64,000 nucleotides of DNA from contig OZ024842.1 in assembly GCA_964017145.1 (NCBI GenBank), positions 744,001-808,000 of the forward strand. The letters are read 5' to 3'. Shown one piece after another: positions 47,998-60,812 of the stretch. Both the position numbers and the translations under genes were made by a program. The DNA comes from Agrocybe praecox. Its lineage: Eukaryota; Basidiomycota; Agaricomycetes; Agaricales; Agrocybaceae. The stretch's first letter is position 1; each line of letters begins with the position of its first letter. The notes beneath the pieces are model-generated. The model ran no database searches. It had not been told where the DNA came from and worked only from the letters and a program-made list of their open reading frames with translations.

Positions 47998-50412
47998 CTA
48001 CTGCTTAATTCCAATGAACATCAGCCCTCTCCTCGCTAGTTCAACACCTTCTTCAAGAGCTCTACTTTCGGCGGAAGACCACGTCAATCCCATTTCCCTG
48101 AGTGCTTCCGGCGTCTTCCCACTCTTTAAACCGTTCTCAAATGCAATTTTACGCGCGTTGAGAATGGACATGCGCCGTGGATCTGAATGCCCAGTAAAAA
48201 TGATTAGAGCGGTACGCGGTGGTAGAGAGGCATGTATTCTTTTCAAGTGTGCATTGAGTTCTGTGGTGACAGGCGCTAGTTCTTCGGCAGAGGGAGGGGG
48301 CGGTATTGAGTCGACAGAGGGCGTAGATGTCGCAAGTGGTTGATCCGCTGTGACTTTTGGTGTCACCCCTATTACAGACGTTCAGTAATCAAGAAAGAAG
48401 TAGAAAAGTAGAATTCGCTCACATCCCAGTGTATTGGCCAATGCCATTAATCGGCCAAACGTGAAATGATGAGACGGAACAGCATTCAGCACACCATCCA
48501 CAATTTCCTGATCGCTCTTACACCCAATAGCCGTTGTAGCCTTTGCGCCATGCATGACCGATGGGTTTCCATGGTCCACGACTGCACTTTTCACACCATT
48601 CGAGCCCATTTTCCCCTTTGACCTTGCCATTCTTTCGAATATCGACTCATAGTCGATTTTGAACTCTCCAAACCCAGGTCCGTTCTCCATCTTCTTCTTT
48701 AACAAATCCAAACACGCTCTAGCATCTTCTTCGGGATCATGGCCACCTTCTCCTCGCGTTTGAATATCACGACCACACCATTTCTTGGTGAGCCACGCCA
48801 AACCAGGTTTCAGAGGGCGTCCTCTAGGATGGTGATATATGAGTGCCGTATCGATGCATAGCGGATGGCAGATCTTGAGAGCTTTAAGGTCGGATTCCAA
48901 GGAGTGCCCAAGAAGGATCGGAGTCGGTGGTGACACAGCACCAGTCGTAGAGAATGGGTTAGCAACGGGAGGTGAAAGGAGGCGAATAATGTGTGCTTGA
49001 ACTTGGGCCAGAGTCGTCGTAACTGGTCCCAGTTGCTCGGCTGTTATTCCAGACCATCTATGATACGTTAGAAAAAATTACACATTGGGTGGGTAACCAT
49101 ACCTTGTGAGATAATCCGTGATAGGTTTTGAAGGCTTGACAAGTTGGTCGTAGATGACTATACCGGAGGCAAAGTCTATCAGACAGACTCGTGTCAGTTC
49201 TTTGCCATCCTCAGTCAGACACTGAGAAACCATGTTAACCATGCATCCGCTATAATATCGACGGCTTCATACCATTTCACAATCCATTGCGTAGACCTTT
49301 CTGTCTCCCTGCCCCTCATTCTCTGCAGGGTTTGGCGTTTCTAGCCATCCAGCCGGCTTCTCAAATACATCTGCCAAGTACGAAGGTATCGGATAGTCGT
49401 TCTCAATCATCTGCTCGAGCGAGAGGAGGTACTTTGATGGATCAGATTTGTTGTTTTCTGCTATATGATACAACATCAGCCTATGGCGTGCAAGGCGTGT
49501 GACAAGACGTACATTGCACTCTCTGCGTAAGTCTCCTCTTCTTCTCCTCACCGCTCACTGGTCCCGTAAAGAAACTGCTGAGCACGCTGTGCATCCTCGT
49601 CTGGTCTCCCGGCGCGCGTGTTGGGCAAGCATGGCTAAACGTGCTCGCGATAAAGGGTATACTGGGTGCCATTGTTTCCGTGGTATCTGAAAACGCTGGT
49701 AATGGGAGCAGGGGTATCGATATAGGCAGATTCGGGTTCAAGGTCGCTGATGTAGGTAGTGGCGGTAGTGATAGCAGTTCTGGAGTCAGTCCTGGTACGA
49801 GCAGAGCGACGACCTTTTGAATTTGGTTCGCATTCTGTACAATCAAGTCAGCTTTTCGAGCCACGCCTAGGATTCCTCGCATACGCACATCAATGCGAAG
49901 CCAGTTCGGCGGTGGTGCATCTGCGACGAGATGCAGAATCAAATCACGAACATCCTAAAACAGGTCAACAATTACGCCCCAATTGAACCTGTAACCCCCC
50001 CGCTCACATCAATCGCAATGGCATGGCTCCTCTTAACAATTTCATGATTCGAATACATAAACCGTGGATTTGAGGATGTCTGGGTACGGGCATGGAAAGT
50101 TGAGGTTAGCGACATGATGTACAATGATCAAATATGATTACAGCAGCTTTCCTGGCTTCGGAATGCGAATACTGAGGCGCCGGCTGCAAATCAAAACAAG
50201 AGAAAGATAGAAAAGGTCGAAGAAATACGTACTTCAGCTCTGCTCTCATTCTTTGAAGCCTTTTTCTTTTTGCGTTTTTCTACTTTGGTCCATTCTCCAC
50301 CCTCTTCTTTTGCTGCTGTGGCGGTCGCGACTTGACCATTTTCTGTTTTCGATTTCTTGGTTGTTGGAAGAAAATCGTCAGTAGGGGTGATGTCGCTTAT
50401 TGCCCGTTTCAT
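47998..50412 (-). CDS. REX1-type 3'-5' RNA exonuclease
   Basis: DEDDh-family exoribonuclease; yeast Rex1 trims 3' ends of 5S rRNA and tRNA precursors in the nucleus. Starts at ATG 50412, with a Lys-rich nuclear-localisation region (KKKKASK) in exon 1 (50233-50412). Several small exons follow, joining in frame, with DVRDLILHLVADAPPPNWLR and KVVALLVPGLTPELL typical of the family. The catalytic domain opens at VYAMDCEMV (49267-49300). Exo II is GHSLESDLKALK at about 48880, and the third motif HDPEEDARACLDLL at about 48720 supplies the last His and Asp. All four acidic residues and the His are present. The last exon, 47998-48366, contains a second globular part. Total roughly 650 residues. The adjacent 5S gene is a likely substrate class, which is inference. 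Confidence 0.85.
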
Positions 50413-51050
50413 GCTTGCTTTTCCTCCTTGGATGAAGCCTTCAAGAGCAGAATCAAATGAAGATTAAAGCAGAGAGCAAGATAATATTCAAATAAAACAT
50501 CAAGTTAATTTCGGAAATTTGAGGTAGTAATTGCACATGTTTGGCACGAGCCTCGAGATTCCTTCTGATAGAGAAACATTCCAACTTCCAAGGGGAAGAT
50601 CTTTGTATTTTTCATCGAGGTGGGCTACAAAAAACTACATATTGAGCTAACGTAAACGATATTTTAAACTATAATGAATTTTGCTTGACAAATGAGAATG
50701 TGACGAAAGGAAGAAACTAGCGGAAAATTGCATTTGTCGACAAATAGTTTGCCTGCGTTGAAAGATACGAATAGAGGGGGAATCTGCAAAATGATGACAG
50801 CGGGAAAAAACGTGAAGGTCATGATATGAACTTAAGAGTTGTCCGAAACGAAAAGATGCTGGAGGATGCTGAAAGGAATTGGGGTTGAGCTCCAATAGAC
50901 ATGACTAATGAAAGAAAAACGAAAAGGGCGAGAAACAGAACGAAAGGAATAATTATAGACAGTAGAAATGAATAAGAGAAATTCGAGTTTCAGCAAAACA
51001 AAACATGGCAATTTGACTTAGAAGAAAGAAAACTCCAAACAACGAGATTG
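50413..51050. other. intergenic
   Basis: 5' flank of the exonuclease gene and 3' flank of the next minus-strand gene. Nothing else seen. Confidence 0.45.
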
Positions 51051-53531
51051 TTATAGCTCGTCTTCAGGATCCCATTTCGAGATCTTGTCAAGCGGTCGCC
51101 AATAATACTGTTTGTATTTCTTGGTTTCACTTCGCTTTGCAGGGCGTGGCATCATAGCTTTGATTAAAGTTGCCCTTTCCTGATCTTCGTCCAGTTCGGG
51201 CACATAAAACCACTGAGCTTCTAGTGGTCGATCGGCATCGTCCTGCACAAAAAATAAAGCCATCAACTTCCAGTCCAGAATCTCAGAAGATTAAAGGAAC
51301 AAACCTTGCCACTACTCTCAACTTTTCCAAACACCCCACTTCCCCTTCCTGCCTCCCCACTATGCAAAACCCGATCAAACAGTTTCGTCCATTCCTTCTC
51401 CGTTCTTTGTGATCTCAGTGCTGGTTGCTGCTGCATCACTGACTTGAAGAGAGAAGATACCGGTAAAGATGACGCGCGAGACATTGCCATCGTCTCGATC
51501 AGCAATCCACAGACTTGAGCATGCAGTGCGATGGTTTCTGCATCCAGAGGTTGAGACAGATCCGGCTCTTTGTCAGACGCATCGTGATGGATCGACGATG
51601 CGCGTATTCTGGAACGCTGCGTTTTTGACACACGCTTTATGGGAGCAGGCGCAGAAGTTGACGCAACCGTGGAAGCATCGGTCGTCGCTCGTTTCTTCTT
51701 GGGTTTCGGTGCGGGATCTACTTCAGGCGTATTCTCAGAATCGTGTTGTTCTTCCGCCTTCCTCTTCCCAGGGGCCTTCTCTTTTAACGTCTTAGTCGAA
51801 GAAAGCGAAACTTCCTCGGTGGCTTGAGTGAGTGAAGTTTCTATTTTCCGTTTCTTTTTTGGCCGTACTTCCGAATCATGTTGCTTCTTCCTCTTCTCGG
51901 ATGATGATGTAGTGGTGATAATTGAAATTGATACTGTCGGCACGGATTGATCCATATCAGTTTTAACTTCTGACACAGCGAAATCTTCCTGTATAATGGC
52001 CTTGTCGTCAGCTATGCTTGAAGGTATAGATGTGGAAGTTTCCAAAGAAATTGCGGGCTTGGGAGATAAGATGCCGTCCTGAACGAGAGGAACACCATCA
52101 ACCACAGGAAGTATCGAAGTCGACTGTTCGACTACCACGTCTTCAATACCAGAAGGGTGTTCAGGCAGAGAGGGTGAGCTTGGACTGCTGTTAGTGTCTT
52201 TGTTTACAACATCGACTTTGACCTCCTCCGAGACAGAATCCAGAGGAAGAGCTGGCGACTTTGTCGCTGAAGATTCGTCGGAGATGGACAGAAGTTCAGG
52301 TTGGACCGGGGGTACCTACGGATGGTATGGTAAGTATCAAAAACGTTGCGTGCCCGAAAGTAAACTTAAAAGCTTGACTCACAACATTTAGAACGCTAGA
52401 AATCATAAGCGGTTCTTGAGCCGTATTTTCGTCATCTCCCAGCTCAGATGGCTCCGATAACGGGGATGAACTCGCTATCTTTGGAGAATTGCAAGCAAAC
52501 GACAGTGGAGACACCGATCTTGACATCAGCGATACCGAGAGACCTATTGGAGACAAGGGCGGAGATGAAGGGGGTAAAGGCGAAGACGGCATATCATGCT
52601 CGTCAATGCCCATACTACTCTCCCGATCGCTGCTCAAAGAGGGCAAACTGTCCGTTGATTCGATGAGACTATCCGATACAGGACTCGATTCACTACTATC
52701 AGGGAACGCAGAAGCTTCGCCAGCCGTACGATCAGCCTGATCTTGCAGCGGAGCTAAAAGGAAGCTGCTTTCGGGCACCAATGTAGATGGGGCAGGCTCT
52801 GAAATAGTGCGCGAGGGGTTTGTTGACGTTGGCGTACCAATCCGGGACAGGGTAGGGACTGATTTCCTTGTTTGCAGGAGGGAAGTTGAGATTGGCTTCA
52901 TTGGCAAAGGATTACTCTTCCATTGACCGCGCTCGGCAGATGTATGGAAGAAAGTCCGTCGAGGTCCATCATAACCATACCGGAAAGTTTCACCATCTTC
53001 TTCACCATCCTCTTTGGCATCCTCTTCCTCGCTATCCGAGTAAACTCCAGAACTCTGAGCTGGCGCACTATCACTAGCGGGTTCAGAGTCCACATCTGGG
53101 ATATCATGCTCCAAATCCTCCGAAAACTCTGAGATGTCGAAATCAGAGGTTGGCGGGTAGTTGTCTTCTCCTCGGTAGTGCTTGTAATGGGAAACACGGT
53201 TATAAGCTGGCGCTGAATATTTCGCCGGCATATTCCTTGCGTAGCGGTAGCCCCAGGACGAAGACGGATCATCATAGTGTTCACTCTTGCCGCGGAAGTG
53301 GGCATCTGCAGGAATTTCCGGACTGGACCTTATGTATGCGTGGGCGGAATAATGTCTCGTTGCGTGTGGTGTCCGAGGTGAAGAAGAGCGCGCGGGTGAA
53401 CTAGAGAATGAGAAACGGTCTTCATAACGAGAGTACCGGCTGGGAGTAGCTTTGGCATATGTATCCTGGCCATAATATGTTCTTCTGTCCTGTCCAGTCG
53501 ACATTGGAAAGGACGGAAAGCGGTTTGACAT
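51051..53531 (-). CDS. large disordered nuclear protein, three exons
   Basis: No named family recognised. The three exons (start ATG 53531; introns near 52385-52312 and 51304-51242) join in frame to about 780 residues. The N-terminal 400 residues are Ser/Tyr/Arg-rich then acidic, with long Ser/Pro stretches. The middle carries lysine clusters KKKRKIE and KPKKKR, good nuclear-localisation signals. Only the C-terminal 150 residues look folded: AQVCGLLIETMAMSRASSLP, then after the last intron WFYVPELDEDQERATLIKAM and YKQYYWRPLDKISKWD. The conserved, aromatic-rich end suggests a protein-interaction module. Possibly a chromatin or transcription factor, inferred only from composition. Confidence 0.75.
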
Positions 53532-55417
53532 GGGTGTTGAGATGATAAGAGAATTGTCACGTGCGAAACCGCGTTCTGTGTAAACGCGTTTTAATACGGA
53601 GATTCAAACAATATAGACTCCGCGCGACGAGGTCATCGGACGCGTCTGTCACGCGACTGCCAAGCCAAATGTGTTCGCAGGACGCGGGTTGCTTGCCGTA
53701 ATCGAGCCTTCGAGGCCAGCCAGAAGCTCTGCGTTAAAGGAGAAATCAAGTGGTGACTATGTAACAAACGCTCGTTGGATAATCATCGGGGCTAAGATGG
53801 CATGTGTAAGATTCTAGTGTCTGGTTCATTGGCGGAACGTACCTTTTGAATAAACGGCAGTAGTTGTCAAAGTAGTTTAAAAGGATATACCTGCCTATTC
53901 ATATACACAACGATCCACTTGAGCCATGGAGCGATGCTTCATACATGACGCATTCGATTGGTTAAAGAAAGGAGTCAATGAATTCCAAGAGCAATCTCAT
54001 ACGGTCAAAATAACCTCCATGACGAAGTGGCAATCGAGAGTAACCCAGCGAGCCTTGCCTGCGAATAGCACTTAGGACGGTCAGAAAGCGGCAGTGGTGA
54101 CAGAGTTGGCATAACTTACATTGGGTAGGGAAGACACGAGGACCCAGCGGTATGACACGAAACCGGACATCGAACCGACCGGCCACAGGCCATGTATAAG
54201 TACTGCACTTACAGAAATACTGGGGCATCCATGCTTGAAAATATGATAAAGGTCATCCATTGACATAAGAAGCAATAAGAGACTCTGATTACTTGTTACG
54301 TACCTGTCCAAAACAAGCGCACCGGCAGTGCTTCAGCACCAAGTAGTATCATGTTTGTTAACACCCGCCCTCTTTAAAACGTTCGTAACCTCCTGGATGG
54401 CATACTGATCTGTTCACGAGAGATAAATGAAGCCCAGTCTCTTGGGGGGACAAAACCTACTTCGAAAATGAAGAATAGCAGATACCACATCTACGTCCGC
54501 GCCAGTGTCGGTCTATCACTGCAGTACAGCATATCATTGTTGGCTCCAGAGTACATCAAACAAGTCGTAATGCGTACAGGTTCCTGTGAGTATAAAAAAA
54601 AAACAGAAGATATTGTCGGAAATGTTATAGCTTACATCTGGAGAGGATTATGAAGAAATCCAAGACGATTGAACAACCGAATGCGGGGTCCGGACTCCGG
54701 GGAAGGCTGTGCCATAAATACACGCAATCTCACACAAATGACAGGGAATCGATGCTGTAAACAGTGCGAGAGGAGGTATCTGGGACATTATTTCCCAAGA
54801 AACTGACATATTATGTGAGTTGATTGAAAAGAATCGTAGACCTCAAGGAATTAAACGTACCCCGGTACCCAGGTTTCAAGATATCTGGAGTCTGTTGTGC
54901 CCATACCTGACTAGTGAGAAATACAAGCATCTAGCACTCGATATCGTGTCCATCTCGAGAAGATTCCGCCTAGCGATGTAAAGGAAAGCCCGGCAGACAA
55001 AGATAATCAAGCAAGACGATTTGAGGGGGAGAAGGTTGACAGGAGAAATACAAGGTTCAATGAGGCAGCCTCGCAATGAAATTGAGCTGATGCAAATGCA
55101 CTGCCACCATCAACGGCACATCGGCATGAAGTCCATGCTGGAATCCTCGCTTATCATGCCCTTGAAGTTCTACCCTTTCGTTATGATTCTCATATGACAG
55201 CAAACAGCCTCGCGCCTCTATAGACTCGACTATGATTTATTTCTTCTTCTTCAACTTCAACTGCGTAAAGCGTGTACCACAATCAGAATCTTATCAATCA
55301 AAGTTTTCCAGGGCCATATGTCGTCATCGATAAGATCATGGAATTTGAATAAATATTTCTAGATCGGAGGCACGGGTCAATTCCACACTGTTCCACAGCT
55401 TTGACTCTCCCACCACA
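53532..55417. other. mostly unassigned; possible gene relic
   Basis: Around 54468-54600 and 54775-54980 the plus strand reads coding-like pieces (YHIYVRASVGLSLQYSI; DIWSLLCPYLTSEKYKHLAL) similar in style to the conserved helical start of Agaricomycete F-box proteins. I could not link them with good introns. The stretch before 55418 is the glyoxalase promoter. Confidence 0.3.
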
Positions 55418-56122
55418 ATGCCTCGTACAGCAGAAACTGCCAGCTTCAAAGTACTATCCTACTTTTTGTATCTGTCTGAACGAAGTTGATGCGAAGATTC
55501 CGATTTCCAGTTCAACCACACCATGATCCGTGTCAAGGATCCCAAGGCGTCTTTGGCGTTCTACCAGGACGTAAGTCATGTATTACATTCTAAGATGGTC
55601 TGGAGATTGATTTTATCAAGGTTCTTGGAATGGATCTTCTTTCCAGTACGTTTCATGGAAATAAATCACCCCGCATCCAGACTGACTTCGTAATAGAACT
55701 AGAGTTCAGTGACTTCACGCTCTACTTCCTCGCTTTTAACCACGAGGGACGCGATTTGACCGACGCAGAGAAGGAATCCGGTCGTTTCTCTCGCGAGGGT
55801 GTCCTTGAGCTCACTCACAACCACGGGACGGAGAATGATCCCGACTTCAAGGGCTACGCCAGCGGAAATGCTGAACCCGGAAAAGGATTCGGCCACATTG
55901 CCATTACCGTCGACAACATCACAGAAGCTTGCGAACGCTTCGAAAAACTGGGAGTCCCCTTCAAGAAGAGGCTCACTGACGGAAACATGAAGAACATTGC
56001 TTTCATTTTGGATCCCGATGGGTATGTCTCAAGTCCTTTTTTCTCAGTTCACCCTGAATAAGGTCGCTGATGAATTCTACAGCTACTGGGTTGAGGTCGT
56101 CCCTGGGAGTATCCAATTCTGA
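55418..56122 (+). CDS. glyoxalase I (lactoylglutathione lyase)
   Basis: Converts the hemithioacetal of methylglyoxal and glutathione to S-lactoylglutathione in the cytosol, detoxifying a glycolytic by-product. Exons 55418-55450, 55511-55570, 55621-55645, 55697-56021 and 56083-56122 give 160 residues with correct phases. Seen: FNHTMIRVKDPKASLAFYQD at the start of the fold (first metal/active-site region), DFTLYFLAF, LELTHNHGTE with a metal-binding Glu, and GFGHIAITVDN with the metal-binding His. ILDPDGYWVEVVP with the catalytic/metal Glu is at the end. Length fits a single-domain enzyme. The long frame over exon 3-4 hides a 51-nt intron at 55646-55696. Confidence 0.93.
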
Positions 56123-56312
56123 GGCGACAATAACAAGGCAAAAATAATCTTAAATGTATATATTCATGGAAAAGCATCCTGTATCTTGAAGCATCCATCA
56201 AAGTTTCTTAAACTTACCTTTTTCTTCGTTTGCCCACATGATCTATGCCGAGTCAGATATAGGGTGTGAGTAAAACTATGGGAAACCTCTAATCAGCTGT
56301 TAGCACTCTCGT

Positions 56313-57234
56313 ATGTCTTCCTCATCGACTTGTGCGAATTGCAAATCTACGGAGAATCTGAAAGTATGCTCTGCGTGCAAAAAGGCATCATATTGTGTGC
56401 GTGTAAAATTCTACCATCCAAACTGTGCCAGTGTCTTGATTTCTCTTCGTTATAACTCCGTTATCAACAACAGTCCCGCGAATGCCAAAGGGTTGACTGA
56501 ACCTCACACAAAAAACAATGCAACCGAGCCAAAACACATGGTAGGGTCATTCTTCGACTTTCTCCTCGTTCAAAAATACGACCATATTCCTTCATTGTTA
56601 TAGCAAGTGGAACAGCATGTCAAGGTGTAATAATTAAGGCTGGAAAGAGCCTTTCTTACAGCGATCGCTTCCAATCTTTCCAGTTCCGCTTTGATGACCC
56701 GATATTTACTCGCGGAGAGCTGTGCCCATTCACATCACTTTATAACATCCCTATAATCATTCGCCAGACAAAAAATACCCCACAAGATAATCAACCAAGT
56801 GTGTATCTTCGTATCGAGCTAGAATCTGGATTTGCTCCTCCTCAGTAAGCATTTCACACTTCATAACTGGAAGATATCTCGACACTTTTGTGCTAATCCC
56901 TATCTAGCTGGCAAATGGACTATCCAGGCGACGTGAGCTTGTCTATTCTATGCGCCAAAACATCAATCGCATGCTAACGAATGTCTTTATTTTGCTGCAG
57001 TGCTACGTAATTAGGCAGGATAAGAAGCCGCTATCCAAATACCTGGTGGAGACGATGTACAATTTTCACAGCTCCAAGCTCAGTTCGACATACTTCGAGG
57101 CGGAATTTCGAGATCGTGTTCCCGTTACACCAGAGGAATTCAGGAGATTCTCTGGTGAGCATTGGAGAAAGGAAAAAAAGAGCGGGAGAGATATTACTGA
57201 GCTGCTGGGTGGAGAACCGCATTGGTTCGCATGA
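56313..57234 (+). pseudogene. MYND zinc-finger protein gene with one in-frame TGA
   Basis: Typical small Agaricomycete MYND protein. The first exon reads CANCKSTENLKVCSACKKAS and YC, the first half of the finger. After an 85-nt intron the second half reads SRECQRVD, then TGA at 56498-56500, then TSHKKQCNRAKTH in the same frame. MYND fingers normally have Trp just here (DW..HK..C), so TGG has become TGA. Three further exons stay in frame (reading RTKNTP, ELESGFAPPHWQMDYPGDCY, YFEAEFRDRVPVTPEEFRRF) to the stop at 57234. Everything except that one codon looks intact: recent pseudogene, sequencing error, or readthrough are the alternatives. Confidence 0.7.
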
Positions 57235-57443
57235 CGGTGGTTCTGACTAAAGCGATGACGGGAAAGAAAAGTTGAAGCAAAGAAATGTACATAATACTTA
57301 TTTACATCAGATACCATGATATTTAAGCAAAGATACTCTAGGATATTACAACGTCTGGATTAAGGATGCATATTGAAAATGATCCTTTCTCACGAAAAAG
57401 ACAAAAAAGTTGGGTATAAAGCAAATATGGAGTAGTTTGAGAT

Positions 57444-57561
57444 ATCCACGGCCATAGGACTCTGAAAGCACCGCATCCCGTCCGATCTGCGAAGTTAAGC
57501 AGAGTGCCGCCTAGTTAGTACCACGGTGGGGGACCACGCGGGAATCCTGGGTGCTGTGGTT
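57444..57561 (+). rRNA. 5S ribosomal RNA, copy 2
   Basis: 118 nt, sequence matching copies 1 and 3 throughout the region I compared, in the opposite orientation. The preceding bases AGTTTGAGAT differ by one from the AGTTTCAGAT of the other copies. It is followed by a T-rich terminator. Confidence 0.95.
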
Positions 57562-58293
57562 TTTTCTATTTTTTTCTTCTCAGGTGACAAACAGTATTTT
57601 AACAACTAATTTTAGACAAAGGTCTATTTTTAAATCTTAATCTATTATTTAAAATTGAGCAGTTGCTGCCATCGGTACCATGACATTAGGACTACGTCCG
57701 AAATCTTAAATTGTATGGGGGGCCTTAAAACGCATATATGTATCCGTAAAATACAAGAGCCATTAAACGATGTATTTGTTTTTTTGATCGGTAAGTTTAC
57801 ACACATCCACTGGTACATAAATATCATTCTCGTGGAACATGACCAAATTCTCTTCAAATTTATCAAGCAAAATATAAGCGTCAGTAGTCTGGCATAACCT
57901 TGCGACGTAACATAGCAGACCTTTTTGATTTTAACTATACTTATCGCCACCCGACTTAGTGAGTCTACGTCATTAGATACTTATAGTAAGCCCTGCGTAC
58001 ACTGTACAGGCAATCGTTTTTTAGTCTAAGAAGTCAAAGTCCAAGCTAAATCTACATTCATTTTATCTCGGTTTTATCGAAGCTCGCAGGCAAGCGACAA
58101 GTCCGAGTCCAATATTGGTTTGAGTTCCTTAGCTCAATTATAAGGGCGCCTGAGAATATTGTCACGTGCACAAAATAAGCCGTAAGCTTTCATCGCTCAG
58201 CGCTGGCCCCGCTTACATCTCAACGTCTAACTTCGACATCGATCTAGACGACGACGAGACCCCTTTTCCGACTTTTAACACTTTCATATCATA
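57562..58293. other. intergenic
   Basis: AT-rich, no coding segment recognised. The right end is the promoter of the RBR ligase gene. Confidence 0.45.
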
Positions 58294-60440
58294 ATGGCAT
58301 CCGATTATGAACTTTCTGATGACGATGGCGAGTACTTCGACGACGAGGAGATGTACGACGGCACTCAGGACGAAGGTGTGGAATACACAATTGCATATGT
58401 AAAGATCTTATATACTTAAATTCCACTACAGATGGATCTGAGGGTGATATTGAGATGGAGAACTTTGGGGACGATTTCAAAGTCCCCACGAAGGGCAAGC
58501 GGAAATCATACGAGGTCGATTATGAATCGCTCAGTCAGCAGGCTGTCGAGAGTCTCATGCAAAAAGATGTCGACCACATCTGTGGGATTTTCGGTGTCGA
58601 TGTGCGTCTTAAATTCTTTATTATAAAGCTTCTGCTTATCTCAGGAAAAGGTGGATACCGCGAGTTTGCTCCTTCGCCATATGAAGTGGAACAAGGAGAA
58701 ACTTATTGAGAAATACATGGACAACGCGAATTCGGTGCTGATAGCCGCAGGTGTAACAGCCGCAGAACCTGAGCCTCTAGCAGCCCCTGTGCGTACCAGT
58801 ACGTCGACGGCCACCACTCGTCGTACCTTAACGCGTCTCCCATTCGCATCCGGATCGAAATCTACCAAACCGAGCTCTGTGGCACCGAGGCAGCCATCAA
58901 AGAAAGGAGACGAACCGTTCGTGTGCCAGATTTGCTTCAATGATGCGCCTAACATGAAAACCCTTTCATTGGACTGTGAACACATGTTCTGCACCGAATG
59001 CTGGACGGACTATGTCGTGTCCAAGATTCGCGATGAGAGCGAGCATGCCACCCGGTGCATGGCTGAGGGCTGCGCGCTCGTCGCACCCGATACTTTCATT
59101 CGGAATCTACTTATTCCAGAACCTGGAGCTCCTATCGGCGATGCGGACGTGGAGGAACAAAACCAGAAGACGTGGACACGTTTGCAAGAGCTGTTCGTAC
59201 GCCACTTCGTCGCTTGCAATGCGAACCTCAAGTTCTGTCCATACCCGTCTTGCACCAATACCGTTTCATGCCCTTCTGCCGCATCCAAGTCCAGCTTGAC
59301 CACGATCGTGCCGACGGTCTCATGCGGAGCTCGTGGAATTGGCGGGGAGTCGCAGGAAATGTCACAGAGTCAGCAGCTCGGATTAAGCCTGAAAGGAAAA
59401 GAACACAAGTTCTGCTTTGGGTGCCCAATCGAAAGTGATCACAGACCGGTGATATGCGGTGTGGCGAAGATGTGGTTGAAGAAGTGTCGCGACGATAGCG
59501 AAACGGCGAATTGGATCAAGAGCAACACGAAGGAGTGTACCAATTGCCAGAGCACGATCGAGAAGAATGGTGGATGCAAGTACGTTCATTTCATCCATTC
59601 GACAACTGGCTGTCAGAGCTAATTATCCTCAGCCATATGACGTGCAAGAAATGCAAACACGAATTCTGCTGGGTTTGCATGGGTCCCTGGAGTGAGCACG
59701 GTACCGCATGGTACTCCTGCAACAGGTATGATGAGAAAACTGGTGTCGAAGCTCGCGATGCCCAGAGTAAGAGTAGAGCATCCCTTGAACGTTACCTACA
59801 CGTACGTCGATGCATGGCTTCTTTTCTCTTCACCGACTTATTAATGTTCCTCTTAGTACTACAACCGTTGGGCGAACCACGAGCAATCGGCCAAACTTTC
59901 CCTCGATCTGTATGCGAAGACAGAAAAGAAGATGGAGGAAATGCAAATTACCTCCGAACTAACATGGATTGAAGTGCAATTCATGAAGAAAGCCGTGGAG
60001 GAAGTAGACAAGTGTCGTATGACTCTTAAATGGACTTACGCGATGGCGTACTATCTTGGAAAGGGTAATGAGAAGGATTTGTTTGAGGATAACCAAAGGT
60101 GCGTTCTGATCTATCCTTCATTTACCGCTGAATTCAAATTTGAATCTATGATTGTAGAGACTTAGAGAAAGCTGTTGAAGATCTTTCTGAGTTGCTTGAG
60201 TCGCCTATTGAGGCTGAGAACATTCCGACATTGAGACAGCAAGTGACGAATAAGACGGTAAGTATTTCCTTTCTTCCCTCCCAGAGTTGGTTTTTATTTC
60301 ATAAATTATTTTCTTAGGTATACGTGCAGAAGCGAAACGAGATCGTTTTGGAGGATACCGCTAACGGATTCATGGAAGGTCGATGGAAATGGAACGTTGA
60401 GGTGGACGGGTTCGATGCTCCAGAAGAGGTAGTTTATTGA
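58294..60440 (+). CDS. Ariadne-type RBR E3 ubiquitin ligase
   Basis: RING-between-RING ligase that takes ubiquitin from an E2 onto its own cysteine before transfer. ATG 58294 opens an acidic N-terminus ([16 protein letters not shown]). A UBA-like region [20 protein letters not shown] follows. RING1 is [20 protein letters not shown] to ATRCMAEGC. The in-between region includes KFCPYPSC and [17 protein letters not shown], and RING2 is [20 protein letters not shown] with the catalytic Cys in GGC. The Ariadne domain follows ([20 protein letters not shown] to [13 protein letters not shown]). Seven exons joined in frame; RING2 is completed across the intron at 59579-59633. An insert of about 18 Ser/Gln residues sits in the middle region. 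The end at TGA 60440 may instead be intron sequence with a further small exon. Confidence 0.9.
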
Positions 60441-60812
60441 ACCACTTCAAGCACACCCAAGCAATATTATTAGCTTCACCGCTTTCTCTCGCCATTCTTG
60501 CTTCCAGTTCTACATCGTCTTTTTTTCAAGTTGTGGTCGCTTTTCCTGTTTATCTCCTCCATGCATTGTCCCGCATTTCTATTCTTTGTAGAAGTTATCT
60601 GCTCCAAGCCTCCTACAGTTGTATTAACGAACTAAGTAATGATATACATACATACCAATTATTCTGCTGCTCAAGCTTCAAGTTCGATTCCAAGGTCATA
60701 AGGTTTGTAGTTCTTGACATCTGACCTCTGTTAGTAAGGCACACAAATTTAAGCGTTTCACTGTGACCGGACACTTAAAGAACTTTTCCACCGACCGTCA
60801 TCCTCGCGACTC

